Shown here: one piece after another, positions 47,118-55,635 of the stretch | Layout: every line of letters starts with the position of its first letter | Numbering within the stretch: position 1 is the first letter of the stretch | DNA from: Nocardioides deserti | GTDB lineage: Bacteria; Actinomycetota; Actinomycetes; Propionibacteriales; Nocardioidaceae | Direction: 5' to 3' | DNA: 64,000 nucleotides | NCBI RefSeq assembly: GCF_014266025.1 | Contig: NZ_JACMYC010000002.1 | Location: forward strand, 186,001 to 250,000 | Notes under the pieces: model-generated | The model's database searches: none | The model's input: the letters and a program-made list of their open reading frames with translations, nothing else | What the model was told of the DNA's origin: nothing | Position numbers and translations under genes: made by a program

Positions 47118-48530
47118 GTGTCGCACGTCCACCCGACCCACGAGGACCCTGTCGCCCGAGCCCTGAGCGAGGGCGTCGGCGGTCCGATGGGCCGCCGGGG
47201 CGCCGGCCACCGGTGGTGGACGCCGGTGCGGGTCGTGCTGCTGGTGACGGCGGTCTGCTTCGCGATCGGGATGGTGCAGAAGCAGAGCTGCTTCGAGGAC
47301 ACGTGGGGCGACGGGCAGCAGCGCTACTCCCACATGTGCTACTCCGACCTGCCCTACCTCTACACCGGCCGCGGGATGGCCGAGCGGGCCTGGCCCTACA
47401 CCGACGACGAGGAGGTCCGCGACCGCTACGAGGTCATGGAGTACCCCGTCGGGATCTCCTACTGGGCCTGGGGCACCGCCTGGGTCGCCCAGGTCGCCGA
47501 CCACCTCGGCGTCCCGGACCTCGCCGAACGCGCCGCCCAGCCCGCGGACGCGCTCTTCGGCCGGCCCGAGGTGCAGTCGGAGATCCGGTGGTACGTCGTC
47601 GTCAACGCGCTCGGCCTCGGCGCCGTCGCGCTGCTGACCGCGTGGTTCCTCAGCCGCACGCACCGGCGGCGCCCCTGGGACGCGATGACGTACGCCGCGT
47701 CGCCGGCGCTCGCGCTGACCGCGCTGGTGAACTGGGACCTGCTCGCCGTCGTGCTCGTCGCCGCCGCGACCTGGGCGTGGTCACGCGACAGGCCGCTCCT
47801 CACCGGCGTGCTCATCGGGCTCGGCACCGCCACGAAGCTCTACCCGTTGTTCCTGCTCGGGGGAGTGCTCGTCGTCTGCCTGCGCGACAAGCGGGTGCGC
47901 GACTTCGTGGTCGCGACCGCGGCCGCGGCCGTCGCCTGGGTGGTGGCCGACCTGCCGGCGTACCTCTCGGGGCCGGAGCAGTGGCGGGTCTTCTGGTCGT
48001 TCAACTCCGAGCGCGGCGCCGACCTCGGCTCGATCTGGCTGGTGGTCCAGCAGGCGAGCGACACCGCGATCAGCGCGCACACGATCAACGTGGTCTCGTG
48101 GCTGTTCTTCGGCACCTGGTGCCTCGGCGTGCTGGTGCTCGGCCTGCGCGCGCCGGAGACGCCGCGGCTGGCGCAGCTGGCGTTCCTCGTGGTCGCCGGC
48201 TTCCTGCTGGTCAACAAGGTCTACTCGCCGCAGTACGTCCTGTGGCTGCTGCCGCTCGCCGTGCTCGCCCGGCCCCGCTGGCGCGACCAGCTGGTCTGGC
48301 AGGCCGGCGAGGTCCTCTACTTCGCGGCCGTGTGGTGGTACCTCGGTGAGTACCTCGCGCCCGCCGGCGGCGGCGACGCCGGGTTCTACTGGGTGGCGAT
48401 CCTGCTGCGGATGGCTTGCGAGCTCTACCTCGTCGGCGTCGTCGTCCGCGACGTCCTGCGACCCGCCCACGACCCCGTCCGCGAGGGCGGGTGGGTCGCC
48501 CCGCCGCCGCGCCTGGCCCGCGCGGGCTGA
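47118..48530 (+). CDS. GT87-like polytopic glycosyltransferase
   Basis: The 470-residue protein has about ten membrane helices and the features of polyprenyl-phosphate-dependent (GT-C) mannosyl/arabinosyl transferases of the GT87/DUF2029 type: the acidic first loop DLPYLYTGRGMAERAWPY with YPVGISYW, and TATKLYPLFLLGGVLVV near the middle. It probably adds a sugar to an envelope glycan or lipid from a polyprenyl donor. It lies eight bases after the penicillin-binding protein gene and is its conserved partner in related genomes. The start is GTG. Confidence 0.85.
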   Translation: MSHVHPTHEDPVARALSEGVGGPMGRRGAGHRWWTPVRVVLLVTAVCFAIGMVQKQSCFEDTWGDGQQRYSHMCYSDLPYLYTGRGMAERAWPYTDDEEVRDRYEVMEYPVGISYWAWGTAWVAQVADHLGVPDLAERAAQPADALFGRPEVQSEIRWYVVVNALGLGAVALLTAWFLSRTHRRRPWDAMTYAASPALALTALVNWDLLAVVLVAAATWAWSRDRPLLTGVLIGLGTATKLYPLFLLGGVLVVCLRDKRVRDFVVATAAAAVAWVVADLPAYLSGPEQWRVFWSFNSERGADLGSIWLVVQQASDTAISAHTINVVSWLFFGTWCLGVLVLGLRAPETPRLAQLAFLVVAGFLLVNKVYSPQYVLWLLPLAVLARPRWRDQLVWQAGEVLYFAAVWWYLGEYLAPAGGGDAGFYWVAILLRMACELYLVGVVVRDVLRPAHDPVREGGWVAPPPRLARAG

Positions 48531-48543
48531 GCAGGCTGAGCGG

Positions 48544-49599
48544 CTAGTCGACCAGGACGCGGTCGAAGGCGGTGGCGGTGAACCGCACCCGCACGTCGAC
48601 CTCGTCGCCGACCTCGGGCACGCGTGAACCGGAGGGCAGGAACAGCATCGAGGCCTGCATGTGCGGCGGCTCGGCGAAGAGCCGCTGCTTGCCGTCGATC
48701 GAGAACGGCGAGCGGACGAAGCCGACCGCGTCGAGGCCACCGCGGGCCAGGGTGGCCGCCCGGGCCTTCAGGCCCGAGTCGCCGGTGGGCGCCTCGAGCC
48801 CGATGCCGTGGGCGGTGCCGCCGCTGACGACGAGCAGGTGGCCGGACTTCGGCGCGGTGCGGCCGCGGTAGCCGAAGGAGTCGCCGCGCTCCACCGCGTG
48901 CACGTCGAGGACGGTCGCGGTCACGCGGAGCGCGCCGCGGTCGCCGAGCCACAGGGCGGTGCCGGTGCGCGGGCGGATGTCGTAGTCGGCGTACGACCCG
49001 CGGAGCGTGGCGAGCTCGGCGTCGGTGAGGTGGCTGACCCAGATCGTGCGGGTCTCGAGCTCGGCGGCGACGACGTCGTTGAGCAGCCGGTCGACCTCGC
49101 CGAGGTGGGAGCCCTGGGCGAGCGGCAGGTGCAGCGCGACGCCCTCGAGCCGCGCGCTCGGGTGCGCGGCGACGCTTCGGGCGGCCGCCCACAGCTCGCG
49201 GGCGGTGTGGCCGTGGCGCTGCATGCTGGTCATCCGCTCGAGCACGAACCGGGCGTCCGGCTGCCGGCCGAGCAGGTCGTCGACGTCCTGCGGCCGGCTG
49301 ACCGTGTGGACGACGCGGTCGGCGAGCGTCGGGTCGAGCTCGAGCGCGGCGCCGAACGGCCGCCACGGGGTCAGCACGAGCAGGCTGCCGTCGAAGCGGC
49401 TCGCGACGTCCGGCAGCTCGTCGTACGTCCCGACGGCGAGGGTGTCGACGCCGAGCCACTGGCTCTTGCGGGCGAGCCGGCCGAGGGTGAAGCCGTACCC
49501 GTTGCCCTTGCACACCGGGACCAGGCCGGGATGGGCGTCGGCGACCGAGCGCAGGTGGGCGCGCCACCGCTCGCCGTCGACGTGGAGGACGAGGCTCAT
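48544..49599 (-). CDS. alanine racemase-like PLP enzyme (fold type III)
   Basis: The 351-residue protein begins like an alanine racemase N-terminal barrel, with the PLP lysine in VPVCKGNGYGF near residue 31, then LGVDTLAVGTYDEL. The C-terminal part shows RPRTGTALWLGDRGALRVTA, a substrate-domain block. It lies 14 bases after the FemX-like gene. A separate housekeeping alanine racemase is likely elsewhere, so its substrate may be another amino acid for wall crossbridges. This substrate idea is inference. Confidence 0.75.
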   Translation of the reverse strand: MSLVLHVDGERWRAHLRSVADAHPGLVPVCKGNGYGFTLGRLARKSQWLGVDTLAVGTYDELPDVASRFDGSLLVLTPWRPFGAALELDPTLADRVVHTVSRPQDVDDLLGRQPDARFVLERMTSMQRHGHTARELWAAARSVAAHPSARLEGVALHLPLAQGSHLGEVDRLLNDVVAAELETRTIWVSHLTDAELATLRGSYADYDIRPRTGTALWLGDRGALRVTATVLDVHAVERGDSFGYRGRTAPKSGHLLVVSGGTAHGIGLEAPTGDSGLKARAATLARGGLDAVGFVRSPFSIDGKQRLFAEPPHMQASMLFLPSGSRVPEVGDEVDVRVRFTATAFDRVLVD

Positions 49600-49612
49600 G
49601 CCCGGGCGCCCA

Positions 49613-50740
49613 TCAGCCGCGCCGCTTCATGTAGAGGTCGAAGGCCCGGTAGAGCGGCTTGCTGAGCGGGAGGTCCCACTCGCCGACGAGCTCGACGGCC
49701 TCGCCGCCGGTGCCGACCTTGAACTGGATGAGCCCCACGTGCGGGTCATCGGGGTCGAGGGTCTCGGTGATGCCGCGCAGGTCGTAGACGTCGGCCCCGG
49801 CGGCGATCGCGGCGCGCATCATCGCCCACTGCACCGCGTTGGAGCCGCGGACCTCGCGCTTGTCGGTGGAGGAGGCGCCGTAGGAGTACCACGCGTGCGC
49901 GCCGACGCGGATCGCGATGGTCGCCGCGACCAGGTCGCCCTCGTGACGGGCGAGGTGGAGCGTGATCCGGTCGGGCTCCTCGGCGGCGAGCGCCTCCACC
50001 ATGGTGCGGAAGTACGACAGCGGGCGCGGCGTGAACCGGTCGCGCTCGGCGGTGTGGACGTAGAGGTCGTGGAAGGCCTTGAGGTCGGCGAGGATCCCGT
50101 CGGCGGTGCTGGTCGAGGTCACCTCGACACCGGCCTTGGCGGCCTTCTTGATGTTGCGGCGCCACTGCTGGTTCATGCCGGCCAGGACGTCGTCCTCCGA
50201 CCGGCCGGCGAGCGGCACCTGGAAGACGTGCTGCGGCTGCCCGGCCGCGAACCCGCCGGCGGCCGCCTGCGAGCGCCAGCCCAGCTCGCGCAGCTGGGTG
50301 ACCACGCGGGCGCCGGTGCCGTCGCGCTCGGTCGGCGCGAGCTCGCCCAGGCGGCGTACGTCGTCGCTCGCGATGCCCTCCTTGATCGTCGCCGCGTCCC
50401 AGCGGCGGGTCACGACGGGCGGACCGATCCGGATGCCGAAGGCGCCGCGGGCCTTGACGTGCGCGGCCAGCGGACGGAGCCAGGGGCCGAGGTCCTCGTC
50501 GGCCCAGTCGATGACCGGTCCCTCGGGGAGGTAGGCGAGGTAGCGGCGAACCTTCGGCAGCTGGCGGTAGAGCACCAGCGCCGCGCCGACGAGCTCGCCG
50601 TCGCGCTCCCACCCGATCGACTGGCGGCGCCACTCGGACTTCACCCGGCCCCAGGCGGGGGTCTGGAGGAACGACGCGGAGCGCTGCGCCCGCACGAAGG
50701 CGAGGTGCTCGGTCTCGGAGATCTCGCGGACGGTCAGCAC
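49613..50740 (-). CDS. FemX/FemAB-like lipid II aminoacyltransferase
   Basis: The 375-residue protein has the two GNAT-like domains of Fem-type peptidyltransferases, with SFLQTPAWGRVKSEW near the N-terminus, a central coiled segment near NQQWRRNIKKAAKAGVEV, and the second-domain block SSTDKREVRGSNAVQWAMM followed by DLRGITETLDPDDPHVGL. The family transfers amino acids from tRNA to the stem peptide of lipid II. The GTG at 50740 has TAGCCT seven bases upstream, so a leaderless mRNA is likely. The alanine racemase-like gene follows after 13 bases. Confidence 0.9.
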   Translation of the reverse strand: MLTVREISETEHLAFVRAQRSASFLQTPAWGRVKSEWRRQSIGWERDGELVGAALVLYRQLPKVRRYLAYLPEGPVIDWADEDLGPWLRPLAAHVKARGAFGIRIGPPVVTRRWDAATIKEGIASDDVRRLGELAPTERDGTGARVVTQLRELGWRSQAAAGGFAAGQPQHVFQVPLAGRSEDDVLAGMNQQWRRNIKKAAKAGVEVTSTSTADGILADLKAFHDLYVHTAERDRFTPRPLSYFRTMVEALAAEEPDRITLHLARHEGDLVAATIAIRVGAHAWYSYGASSTDKREVRGSNAVQWAMMRAAIAAGADVYDLRGITETLDPDDPHVGLIQFKVGTGGEAVELVGEWDLPLSKPLYRAFDLYMKRRG

Positions 50741-50747
50741 GGGGCCG

Positions 50748-50753
50748 AGGCTA
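50748..50753 (-). promoter_or_regulatory. -10 box (TAGCCT) of a leaderless promoter for the FemX-like gene
   Basis: TANNNT box on the minus strand, seven bases before the GTG at 50740. Confidence 0.5.
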
Positions 50754-50772
50754 CTTCGCACGGGACCGGGGC

Positions 50773-51585
50773 TCAGACCCGGTCGCGGAGCCAGGCGAAG
50801 TCGGCCAGGTGCTGCTCGGCGTCGCCCGGCGTCTCGCAGACCACCGGCGCGCCGGCGTCGCGGACCACGCCTGCCAGCAGGTCGGGGTCGATCTGGCCGG
50901 CGCCGAAGTTGGTGTGCCGGTCGGCGCCGGAGTCGAAGGCGTCGCGGCTGTCGTTGCAGTGGACCAGGTCGATCCGGCCGGTGATCCGGCGTACGTCGTC
51001 CACGACCGTCTCCAACGCGTTGCCGCCGGCGTGGGCGTGGCACGTGTCGAGGCAGAACCCGACCTGGTCGAAGCCCTCCGCGGTGGAGATCGCTTCCCAC
51101 ACCCGGCCGATCCGGTCGAGGTAGCGGGCCATCGCGTTGTCCCCGCCGGCGGTGTTCTCGATCAGCAGCGGCACCTTGATGTCGGTCGCCTCGATCGCCT
51201 TGCGCCAGTTGTCGAAGCCCTTCTCGGGGTCGTCGGCCTTGTTGACGTGGCCGCCGTGCACGATGAGCCCCTTGGCGCCGACCTCGGCCGCGGCGTCCAT
51301 GTGCTGCTGGAGCAGCTTGCGGCTGGGGATCCGGATGCGGTTGTTCGTGGTGGCGACGTTGATGACGTAGGGCGCGTGCACGTAGAGGTCGACGCCGGCG
51401 GCCTCGGCGGCCTCCCTCAGTGCGGCCGCGCCGCCGGCATACCGGACCTGGGGGCCCTTGTAGTCCTGCGGGTCCCCGAGGAAGAACTGCACGAGCGGCG
51501 CCTGCCGGGCCTGCGCCTCCGCGACGGGGTCGGTCTGGTCGACGTGGGCGCCGATCGGGAGGTTCGCGGGGGTGTCCTGGGCCAT
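50773..51585 (-). CDS. nfo: deoxyribonuclease IV (endonuclease IV, AP endonuclease)
   Basis: The 270-residue enzyme has the TIM-barrel of Nfo, which cuts abasic DNA in base-excision repair. Metal-binding residues are visible in LIVHGGHVNK, LLIENTAGG, FCLDTCHAHAGG, and HCNDSRDAFDSGADRHTNFG. The ATG at 51585 is chosen because TAGGGT lies seven bases upstream, consistent with leaderless translation. It leads the leftward set nfo-femX-alanine racemase-like and diverges from rpsF. Confidence 0.93.
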   Translation of the reverse strand: MAQDTPANLPIGAHVDQTDPVAEAQARQAPLVQFFLGDPQDYKGPQVRYAGGAAALREAAEAAGVDLYVHAPYVINVATTNNRIRIPSRKLLQQHMDAAAEVGAKGLIVHGGHVNKADDPEKGFDNWRKAIEATDIKVPLLIENTAGGDNAMARYLDRIGRVWEAISTAEGFDQVGFCLDTCHAHAGGNALETVVDDVRRITGRIDLVHCNDSRDAFDSGADRHTNFGAGQIDPDLLAGVVRDAGAPVVCETPGDAEQHLADFAWLRDRV

Positions 51586-51592
51586 GCCCACC

Positions 51593-51598
51593 ACCCTA
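51593..51598 (-). promoter_or_regulatory. -10 box (TAGGGT) of a leaderless promoter for nfo
   Basis: TANNNT box on the minus strand, seven bases before the ATG at 51585. Confidence 0.5.
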
Positions 51599-51643
51599 CG
51601 AGTGGCCACCGACAGGGATTTCGGGGCGGTCGCCGCGCGCTGC

Positions 51644-51789
51644 TACCTTGTCCTGTCCATTCGTGACCGCCCACCGACGGGCCGGGAGCGGTGGACACCC
51701 GCCGACCGGCTCCGGCTGCCGGCGGGACGCAAGCCCTCCTGCCACGGAGAGACCGTGGCCGCCGAAGTCCACAGGAGGTGGAGACCGCT
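51644..51789 (+). promoter_or_regulatory. promoter and long leader of the rpsF-ssb-rpsR-rplI operon
   Basis: TACCTT at 51644-51649 is a -10 candidate; no good -35 is seen. The transcript leader would be about 130 bases and rich in GC hairpins (for example around 51700-51725). S6 and S18 are known to autoregulate their operon through a leader element in several phyla; whether this leader carries that element cannot be decided by eye. Confidence 0.4.
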
Positions 51790-52080
51790 TTGCGTGCCTA
51801 TGAAGTCATGGTCATCCTCGACCCCAGCCTCGACGAGCGCACTGTGCAGCCCTCGCTCGACCGCTACCTCAACGTCATCCGCAACGACGGCGGCTCGGTC
51901 GAGTCCGTCGACGTGTGGGGACGTCGTCGCCTCGCCTACGAGGTGAAGAAGAACGCCGAGGGCATCTACGCGGTGATCTCGATCAACGCCGAGCCGGCGA
52001 CGGTCAAGGAGTTCGACCGTCAGCTCACGCTCAACGAGTCCATCCTGCGCACCAAGGTCATCCGCCCCGACGCTCGCTGA
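51790..52080 (+). CDS. rpsF: 30S ribosomal protein S6
   Basis: The 96-residue protein matches S6 of the small subunit, with [20 protein letters not shown] at the start and [18 protein letters not shown] in the middle, ending in [12 protein letters not shown]. The start is TTG at 51790, because the homologous mycobacterial sequence begins with MRPYE and no upstream ATG or GTG in this frame fits. An AGGAGG lies 12 bases before it. The next methionine would remove six conserved residues. Confidence 0.94.
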   Translation: MRAYEVMVILDPSLDERTVQPSLDRYLNVIRNDGGSVESVDVWGRRRLAYEVKKNAEGIYAVISINAEPATVKEFDRQLTLNESILRTKVIRPDAR

Positions 52081-52214
52081 GCCCTCCCGGACCTGTTCCG
52101 GGGAGCCAGCCCGCGTCGTCCCTGTGGACGACCACTTCCCGCTGTCGGCGGCAGCCGCCACGATGAGCGGGACGCACACACGACTCTGACCAGCACGAAG
52201 CCAAGGAGACCCTC

Positions 52215-52829
52215 ATGGCAGGCGAGACCGTCATCACGGTGGTCGGCAACCTCGTCGACGACCCGGAGCTGCGCTTCACCCCCTCGGGTGCGGCTGTGGC
52301 CAACTTCCGGATCGCGTCGACGCCGCGCACCTTCGACCGGCAGACCAACGAGTGGAAGGACGGCGACGCGCTGTTCCTCTCCTGCTCGGTCTGGCGGCAG
52401 GCCGCGGAGAACGTCGCCGAGTCCCTGCAGCGCGGCATGCGTGTCGTCGTGCAGGGCCGCCTGAAGTCCCGCCAGTACGAGACCCGTGAGGGCGAGAAGC
52501 GGACCGTCTTCGAGATCGAGGTCGAAGAGGTCGGTCCGTCGCTCAAGTACGCCACGGCCAAGGTCACCCGCGCCCAGCGCTCCGGCGGCGGTGGCGGCGG
52601 GTTCTCCGGCGGCGGTGGCGGCGGTGCCGCCCCCTCCGGCGGGGACGACCCGTGGGCCACCCCGGCGCCCCAGCAGGGCGGCGGCGGCCAGGGCGGGTAC
52701 GGCGGTGGCGCACCCTCGGGTGGCGGCCAGGGCGGCGGTTACGGAGGCGGCGCACCCTCGGGTGGCGGCGCTCCCGCGAACGACCCCTGGGGCGCTCCGG
52801 GCGTGGGCTCCGACGAGCCCCCGTTCTGA
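52215..52829 (+). CDS. ssb: single-stranded DNA-binding protein
   Basis: The 204-residue protein has an OB fold (about 1-115) with [20 protein letters not shown] and the oligomerisation strands, then a Gly-rich linker of about 80 residues with repeated GGGAPSGGG, and the acidic tail ending DEPPF, which docks replication and repair proteins. It binds single-stranded DNA at forks. An AAGGAG stands eight bases before the ATG. It lies 134 bases after rpsF. Confidence 0.96.
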   Translation: MAGETVITVVGNLVDDPELRFTPSGAAVANFRIASTPRTFDRQTNEWKDGDALFLSCSVWRQAAENVAESLQRGMRVVVQGRLKSRQYETREGEKRTVFEIEVEEVGPSLKYATAKVTRAQRSGGGGGGFSGGGGGGAAPSGGDDPWATPAPQQGGGGQGGYGGGAPSGGGQGGGYGGGAPSGGGAPANDPWGAPGVGSDEPPF

Positions 52830-52960
52830 CGCACCCCACCTGGGTCTCCTCGGCCCACCGGCTGGTCCAGCACCACCATCCACGCACATCCCTCAACCAT
52901 TCCGCCCCTGCCCGCCCTCGTGGCGGCGCCGGGTCGGGCTTCTAGGAAGGAAGCACCACA

Positions 52961-53197
52961 ATGGCCAAGGCAGTGATGCGCAAGCCCAAGAAGAAGGTTT
53001 GCCAGTTCTGCAAGGAGAAGGCGACCGGTGTCGACTACAAGGACACCACGCTCCTCCGCAAGTTCATCTCGGACCGCGGCAAGATCCGCGCCCGTCGGGT
53101 GACCGGCAACTGCGTCCAGCACCAGCGCGACGTGGCCACGGCCGTCAAGAACGCCCGTGAGGTCGCCCTGCTGCCCTACACCTCGACCGGTCGCTGA
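52961..53197 (+). CDS. rpsR: 30S ribosomal protein S18
   Basis: The 78-residue protein is S18. It contains CQFCKEK and GNCVQHQ, the cysteines of the zinc-binding (C+) form, so it may need zinc, and a zinc-free paralogue may exist elsewhere in the genome. The core [19 protein letters not shown] is typical. It follows ssb after 131 bases and precedes rplI by 14. Confidence 0.96.
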   Translation: MAKAVMRKPKKKVCQFCKEKATGVDYKDTTLLRKFISDRGKIRARRVTGNCVQHQRDVATAVKNAREVALLPYTSTGR

Positions 53198-53211
53198 GAG
53201 GAGCGGGAACG

Positions 53212-53658
53212 ATGAAGCTCATCCTGACCCAGGAGGTCACCGGTCTCGGTGGCCCCGGTGACGTCGTCGAGGTGAAGGACGGCTACGGCCGCAACTACCT
53301 CGTCCCCCGCGGTGTCGCGATCCGTTGGACGCGCGGCGCCGAGAAGACCGTCGAGTCGATCAAGGCCGCCCGCGCCACCCGCGCGGTCCGCGACCTCGGC
53401 CACGCCGAGGAGATCAAGACCAAGCTCGAGGCGAACAGCGTGGCCGTCAAGGTCCGCGCCGGTGCCGGCGGCCGCCTCTTCGGCGCCGTCACCACCTCCG
53501 AGATCGCCGAGGCCCTCACGGCCACCTCCGGCGAGCAGGTCGACAAGCGCACGATCGCGATCAAGAACCCGATCCGCGCGCTCGGCAACCACGAGGTCTC
53601 GGTCCGGCTGCACGACGAGGTGTCCGCCACGGTGGCCCTCAACGTCATCCCGGCCTGA
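53212..53658 (+). CDS. rplI: 50S ribosomal protein L9
   Basis: The 148-residue protein is L9: the N-terminal domain [20 protein letters not shown] with [13 protein letters not shown], the long connecting helix, and a C-terminal domain with [11 protein letters not shown] and [15 protein letters not shown]. It ends the rpsF-ssb-rpsR-rplI operon and is followed by a strong terminator. In other actinobacteria dnaB follows soon after; here four leftward-reading genes' worth of DNA (3.8 kb) intervenes. Confidence 0.96.
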   Translation: MKLILTQEVTGLGGPGDVVEVKDGYGRNYLVPRGVAIRWTRGAEKTVESIKAARATRAVRDLGHAEEIKTKLEANSVAVKVRAGAGGRLFGAVTTSEIAEALTATSGEQVDKRTIAIKNPIRALGNHEVSVRLHDEVSATVALNVIPA

Positions 53659-53706
53659 TCCTCCTCGCTGCCGCTCGCGGCAGCACCGCAGCACCGCAGC
53701 AACGAA

Positions 53707-53740
53707 CAGGGCCGCCCCTCCTCCGGGAGGGGCGGCCCTG
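53707..53740. terminator. terminator after rplI (bidirectional)
   Basis: Perfect 14-base arms CAGGGCCGCCCCTC and complement enclose CTCCGG. It lies between the convergent rplI and the secreted-protein gene, so it can serve both. Confidence 0.8.
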
Positions 53741-53782
53741 TCGTCGTCTCCGCTGGTCGAGCAGCGAGCGCCAGCCGGTGGG

Positions 53783-55015
53783 TCAGTGGGCGAGGACGGC
53801 GTCGATGCGGACGGTCTCGCCGCGACCGATCTTCTTCGCGCGCACCTGGATGCGGCCGCTGACGAGCGGGTCGAACTGGTCGCGGACCTGGTAGACGTGG
53901 AACCGCTCGTAGCGAGGGCCCTTGAGGTTGACCGTGCGCCAGATGCTCTGGCCGATCTTGACCTCGACCTTGCCGAGCTTCGGCCCGCGCGGCGCGATCA
54001 GGCGCAGCTCGCGGACGTTCTTGCCCGGGGCGGTCACGACGGCGCCGACCGTGCTGGTCTGGAGGAAGTCGCCGGCGAAGTAGCCGCCCTGGCGGACGAC
54101 CTTCCACGGGGACTTCTTCCCGGCCTTCCCGGTCGCCTTCAGGTTGCGCGGCACCGAGAACTTCAGGACCGCCGGCGTGGGGTCGACGTTGCCGGCGGCG
54201 TCACGGGCGACCGCCTCGAACCGCTGGTCGCCCGGCGGCAGGTTGCGCAGGTCGGTGGTGCCGGTCGCGCACGGCACGGAGCGGCTGTTGAGGGTGCACG
54301 CGAAGTCGACCGGGCTGCGGTCCTGGCTGCCGCCCGCGCCGAGCACGACCTGGACGGTGCGGTCGGTGACCATCGGCCACTCGGGGTTCTCCTCGTCGAC
54401 CAGCCCGTTGATCCGGGCCGAGCCCGCGGGGACGATCGTGTCGACCCGCGCCTGGACGGTGACCGGCGCGGAGACGTCCTCGACGTCGGTGCTGGCCGGG
54501 ATGCACAGGCAGAGTCGGCTCGTCGCGTCGATCGCCGCGTCGGCGGTGTCGACCGCGCGGACGCGGAAGGTGTACGGCACGGCGTCGGTCTCGTCGAGGT
54601 CGGTGTAGGTCTGCTTCCAGACCTTCGCCGCCTCGTCGTAGGTCCCGCAGGCCGTCCAGCTCGTCGGCGCGCTGGTGGTGGCGTAGAACTGGCACTCGAA
54701 GCCGAGCGGGTCGGTGTCACCGTCGGTGAACCGGCCGGTGAAGGCGAAGGTCAGCTGCTTGCTGCCGACCCAGTTCTGCGCGGTCCTGGGAGTCGGGGTC
54801 ACCGTGACGTTGGGGTCCATCACCGGCGGCACCTCGTCGTCGCAGCGCGTGCCGACCGGGAGCGGCAACGGCAGGGGCGACTGGAACGCCTCGGTCAGGC
54901 AGCCGGGGTCGGCGGCCGCGGGCGCGGCAGCGGGTCCGGTGATGGTCACGAGCGACGCGAGCAGCGTGGCCGCGGGCAGGGCGACGAGTCCTCGCAGGCG
55001 TCCGGTTCTGGGCAT
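53783..55015 (-). CDS. secreted protein with Ig-like repeats
   Basis: The 410-residue protein has a signal peptide (basic MPRTGRLRG, hydrophobic core, cut near PAAADP). Two strand-rich blocks follow, each with paired cysteines (ECQFYATTSAPTSWTACG and FACTLNSRSVPCATG), and the phrase ARDAAGNVDPTPAVLKFSVP is typical of extracellular Ig-like folds. The C-terminal domain is basic and strand-rich. It is probably a wall or surface protein; no catalytic motif is seen. GAGGGAGC precedes the ATG at 55015. Confidence 0.7.
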   Translation of the reverse strand: MPRTGRLRGLVALPAATLLASLVTITGPAAAPAAADPGCLTEAFQSPLPLPLPVGTRCDDEVPPVMDPNVTVTPTPRTAQNWVGSKQLTFAFTGRFTDGDTDPLGFECQFYATTSAPTSWTACGTYDEAAKVWKQTYTDLDETDAVPYTFRVRAVDTADAAIDATSRLCLCIPASTDVEDVSAPVTVQARVDTIVPAGSARINGLVDEENPEWPMVTDRTVQVVLGAGGSQDRSPVDFACTLNSRSVPCATGTTDLRNLPPGDQRFEAVARDAAGNVDPTPAVLKFSVPRNLKATGKAGKKSPWKVVRQGGYFAGDFLQTSTVGAVVTAPGKNVRELRLIAPRGPKLGKVEVKIGQSIWRTVNLKGPRYERFHVYQVRDQFDPLVSGRIQVRAKKIGRGETVRIDAVLAH

Positions 55016-55062
55016 GGGGCTCCCTCTCTGTCGTGGAGGACAACGCTCGGGGGGACCCGAGG

Positions 55063-55635
55063 CTATGGTCCAGACCGGCCCGGCGCAGGGCTTTGGCCGG
55101 ATCGGGCGGCCGGCGGCGGCGCCCCGGCCCAGGGTCGGCCGGACATCGTGAAGAGCTGCCAGACGACGAGCACGAGCGTGGCCACCGCGAGCACGGCGGC
55201 CGGCGTCGCGAGGACGTCCGCGCCGGCACCCAGCACCAGCACCGGCAGCGCGGTCACGACGACGACGAGGGTCACGGCGAACCGGAGCCGGCGCGCGGCC
55301 GGCAGGTCCTCGGCGGCGGTCGCTCGGGCGGCGAGCACGTGGCACAGCAGCCCGACGAACCCCAGCTGTGGCAGCGTGAGCGCCCAGGCCAGGGACGCGT
55401 CGACGTCCTCGAGCGCCTCGGCGGTCGCGGGCACCCACAGCGGCACCGCGACCACGCCGGCCAGGGCGGCGAGCGCCACCAGCACGGGTCGCCGCTCGGT
55501 GTCCGGCGGGAGCCGGAGGACCCCCACCAGCACGAGCACCCAGCCCAGCGGGTCCGGCAACGCGTCGTACTCCCCGAAGGTAGCGGTGAGGCCGATGACG
55601 ACCAGCCCCATCGCGACGGACTGGAGCGGCTTCAC
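55063..55635 (-). CDS. small polytopic membrane protein
   Basis: The 190-residue protein has about five membrane helices and a Pro/Gly-rich C-terminus. Segments DALPDPLGWVLVLVGVLRL and WALTLPQLGFVGLLCHVLA are notable, but no family with known function was recognised. The GTG overlaps the MATE transporter stop (GTGA), so it is co-translated with that gene and may act with it. Confidence 0.7.
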   Translation of the reverse strand: MKPLQSVAMGLVVIGLTATFGEYDALPDPLGWVLVLVGVLRLPPDTERRPVLVALAALAGVVAVPLWVPATAEALEDVDASLAWALTLPQLGFVGLLCHVLAARATAAEDLPAARRLRFAVTLVVVVTALPVLVLGAGADVLATPAAVLAVATLVLVVWQLFTMSGRPWAGAPPPAARSGQSPAPGRSGP

